Of a DNA stretch of 43,068 bases, positions 41,725 through 43,068 are shown one piece after another. The DNA comes from an uncultured Mediterraneibacter sp. (lineage in GTDB: Bacteria > Bacillota > Clostridia > Lachnospirales > Lachnospiraceae). The stretch lies in the NCBI GenBank assembly GCA_944383695.1, contig CALWQP010000026.1, positions 1-43,068 on the forward strand. Reading direction: 5' to 3'. Positions within the stretch are counted from its first letter, which is position 1. Each line of letters starts with the position of its first letter. The notes under the pieces are model-generated. The model saw only the letters and a list, made by a program, of their open reading frames with translations. It was not told where the DNA came from and ran no database searches. The translations under genes and the position numbers were made by a program.

Positions 41725-42540
41725 TCACTTCTTTCCCACCAGCATTCTCGACTCACCAAGCATTATCATGGCCGCCCGGCGGCGGGAACCGAAGGCTTCT
41801 TCCGCGGTATCGATCAGCCGTACATCCTCATAGCCCATGTCCCGGAGCCTTTGCGCGAAGGTCTCCATATCCCCGTACATCCGGGGCTTCATCTCATCGT
41901 TCAGGGCGAACATACCGCCCTTTTTCAGCACCCGCAGGGTCTCCAACAGCAGCTCATACTTATCCGCCCCAGTAATGTTGTGATAGACATAGTTGCTTAC
42001 CACGGCGTCAAAACTCTCATCGGGAAAATCCAGCCTGTTGGCGTCGCCATGCTGAAAGGTACACCGGGAACCCACGCCTTCACTGGCAGCGTTTTTCTCG
42101 CACATAGCCTGGCCGTATCCGTAGGTCGCGCCCCAGTAGTCGATGCCCGTTACTTTTGCCTCCGGCCACGTCAGGGCGGCCCGGATGGTCAGCGCGCCGG
42201 AGCCGCAGCCCACATCCAGCAGCATACCCTTTCCGTCGTAATTCAAATGGGAAAGGATGGTGTGATGCACCCGTTCCATCATGCCGCCCCCGCCAAAGGC
42301 ATACTGCCGCCGGATCCAGGCGATCCAGCAGAGTAGTGCCAGCAAGAGAACAACTGCAATCACGAATATCACGCCAAGCACTGTAAGACGGAACACTGTA
42401 AACGACAGCACGGCCAGCACTACTGTCAGGGCAAGGAGCCCTCCTACCAGTCGGAGCATCGAGACCGGCATCCAGTTTCCATAGTCTTCGCCGTGGGTAC
42501 CAAGGCAGATTGCCGCCTGTCGGGAATTGCTGTCTTGCAT
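41725..42540 (-). CDS. Membrane-anchored SAM-dependent methyltransferase
   Basis: A 271-residue class I methyltransferase. After a 25-residue polar N-terminus there are two hydrophobic segments (about 27-75, VGGLLALTVVLAVLSFTVF and VIFVIAVVLLLALLCWIAW). The SAM-binding motif I is LLDVGCGSGALTI near residue 108, followed by TGIDYW, FQHGDANRLDF and SFDAVVSNYVYHNI. The ATG on the minus strand has AAGGAGATGA upstream. Methyl acceptor unknown; a membrane lipid or small hydrophobic molecule would fit the anchor. It follows another methyltransferase gene by 39 bases on the same strand. Confidence 0.85.
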   Translation of the reverse strand: MQDSNSRQAAICLGTHGEDYGNWMPVSMLRLVGGLLALTVVLAVLSFTVFRLTVLGVIFVIAVVLLLALLCWIAWIRRQYAFGGGGMMERVHHTILSHLNYDGKGMLLDVGCGSGALTIRAALTWPEAKVTGIDYWGATYGYGQAMCEKNAASEGVGSRCTFQHGDANRLDFPDESFDAVVSNYVYHNITGADKYELLLETLRVLKKGGMFALNDEMKPRMYGDMETFAQRLRDMGYEDVRLIDTAEEAFGSRRRAAMIMLGESRMLVGKK

Positions 42541-42579
42541 GATACTATCATCTCCTTACTTAGCTAAATCCTTCTTGTT

Positions 42580-43068
42580 TTATTTCACATACACCATCTT
42601 CACCATACAAAATCGGTCGGATACGATCATGCTGAGTTTTGTGGAAAGCTTCAGCCCGGTCTTGTCGATATGACGGTAATAGGATTCCTCCGTAATGGCG
42701 CAGGCATCACTACCAATTTTCCGGGCAAGCTCCGCCGCGGAATCAACATAGAAAAACATCCTTGCATCAGCATGACCCATCTGCTTCATGTATTTCTTCC
42801 GCATCATATCCATTCCACTTTTATTCACGCTGTCGAACACTAGCTCCATATTTCCGAAGCTTTGCAGCATCCGCAGAAGGGCAAGCACTTTTTCCTCTTC
42901 AAAATAGTGGAACAGACCGCCGGCAGTAACCAGCACCGGCGCATCCGGTGCATCGATACGAATCTGCCTGATCCAGCCATCTAAAAAGGCATCGCCGGCA
43001 AAGTATGTCTGCCGTTCCGGTTCCGGGAGCAGCGTCTTTCGATATTCCATTACATCCGGCAGATCGAC
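42580..43068 (-). CDS. Leucine-carboxyl-methyltransferase-like protein, 5' end outside window
   Basis: The frame is open to the window edge and reads VDLPDV before MEYRKTLLPEPERQTYFAGD, so the gene starts upstream of this window and the ATG at 43050 is internal. 162 residues are visible. The pattern (xDLPxVxxxRxxLLP, then PVLVTAGGLFHYFEEEKVLA) fits the LCM/PPM1-type O-methyltransferase family of bacteria. The missing part should contain SAM motif I. It is probably in one operon with the following methyltransferase. The methyl acceptor is unknown. Confidence 0.8.
   Translation of the reverse strand, partial: VDLPDVMEYRKTLLPEPERQTYFAGDAFLDGWIRQIRIDAPDAPVLVTAGGLFHYFEEEKVLALLRMLQSFGNMELVFDSVNKSGMDMMRKKYMKQMGHADARMFFYVDSAAELARKIGSDACAITEESYYRHIDKTGLKLSTKLSMIVSDRFCMVKMVYVK

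Overview
The window looks like chromosomal DNA from a gut-type anaerobic Firmicute, most likely a Lachnospiraceae member. This rests on family recognition, not a search: strong AGGAGG-type ribosome binding sites, DUF1836, YerC/YecD, PcrA with a Tudor-like tail, an RlmD of the Lachnospiraceae type, paired MATE exporters, a Gram-positive type IV pilus (T4P) operon and a CODH/ferredoxin/flavoprotein operon. I see no rRNA, tRNA, CRISPR array or intact insertion sequence.

Layout. 1-8.4 kb is housekeeping: a PHP phosphoesterase, a TrpR-like regulator, an ECF sigma factor with two membrane partners, DUF1836, PcrA, a small acidic-tailed membrane protein and RlmD. 8.4-10.1 kb is a graveyard: the RlmD C-terminal extension cut off by a frameshift and a stop, then a frameshifted small gene, a KilA-N gene spread over three frames, and a broken small gene of probable mobile-element origin. 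10.2-27.6 kb is one long T4P locus: a PilX-like protein, the major pilin, a probable attenuating terminator, three minor pilins, a PilM-PilN fusion, PilO, PilB, PilT, PilC, PilD, a thioredoxin-like lipoprotein, a GHKL histidine kinase, a 622-residue protein resembling a degenerate truncated SF1 helicase, and a 952-residue prepilin that is probably a tip adhesin. 27.7-32.5 kb carries a LytTR response regulator (likely partner of the kinase), an Rrf2 regulator, a divergent CooS-like protein, a CooF-like ferredoxin and an FAD/NAD oxidoreductase.

32.5-41.5 kb is an efflux region: a MerR regulator divergent from a MATE exporter whose promoter has the 19-bp spacer and dyad typical of MerR control, a second MATE exporter behind a consensus promoter and a strong 5'-UTR terminator (with a diverged copy of that leader 2.8 kb upstream), a cytidylate-kinase-like protein, a structured intergenic block, and a heterodimeric ABC exporter with one degenerate ATP site. 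41.5-43.1 kb holds, on the minus strand, a serine-recombinase C-terminal remnant and two SAM-dependent methyltransferases, the last running off the window.

How it fits together. The T4P genes supply assembly, retraction, processing, and perhaps disulfide formation, adhesion and two-component sensing. The response regulator is not inside the pilus operon but tightly coupled to the Rrf2 gene that precedes the CooS-like redox operon, so surface sensing and redox control may be linked. The strongest candidates for undescribed biology are the helicase-derived pilus-operon protein, the giant prepilin, the CooS-like protein that has lost the catalytic lysine and proton-relay histidines, and the repeated terminator leader.
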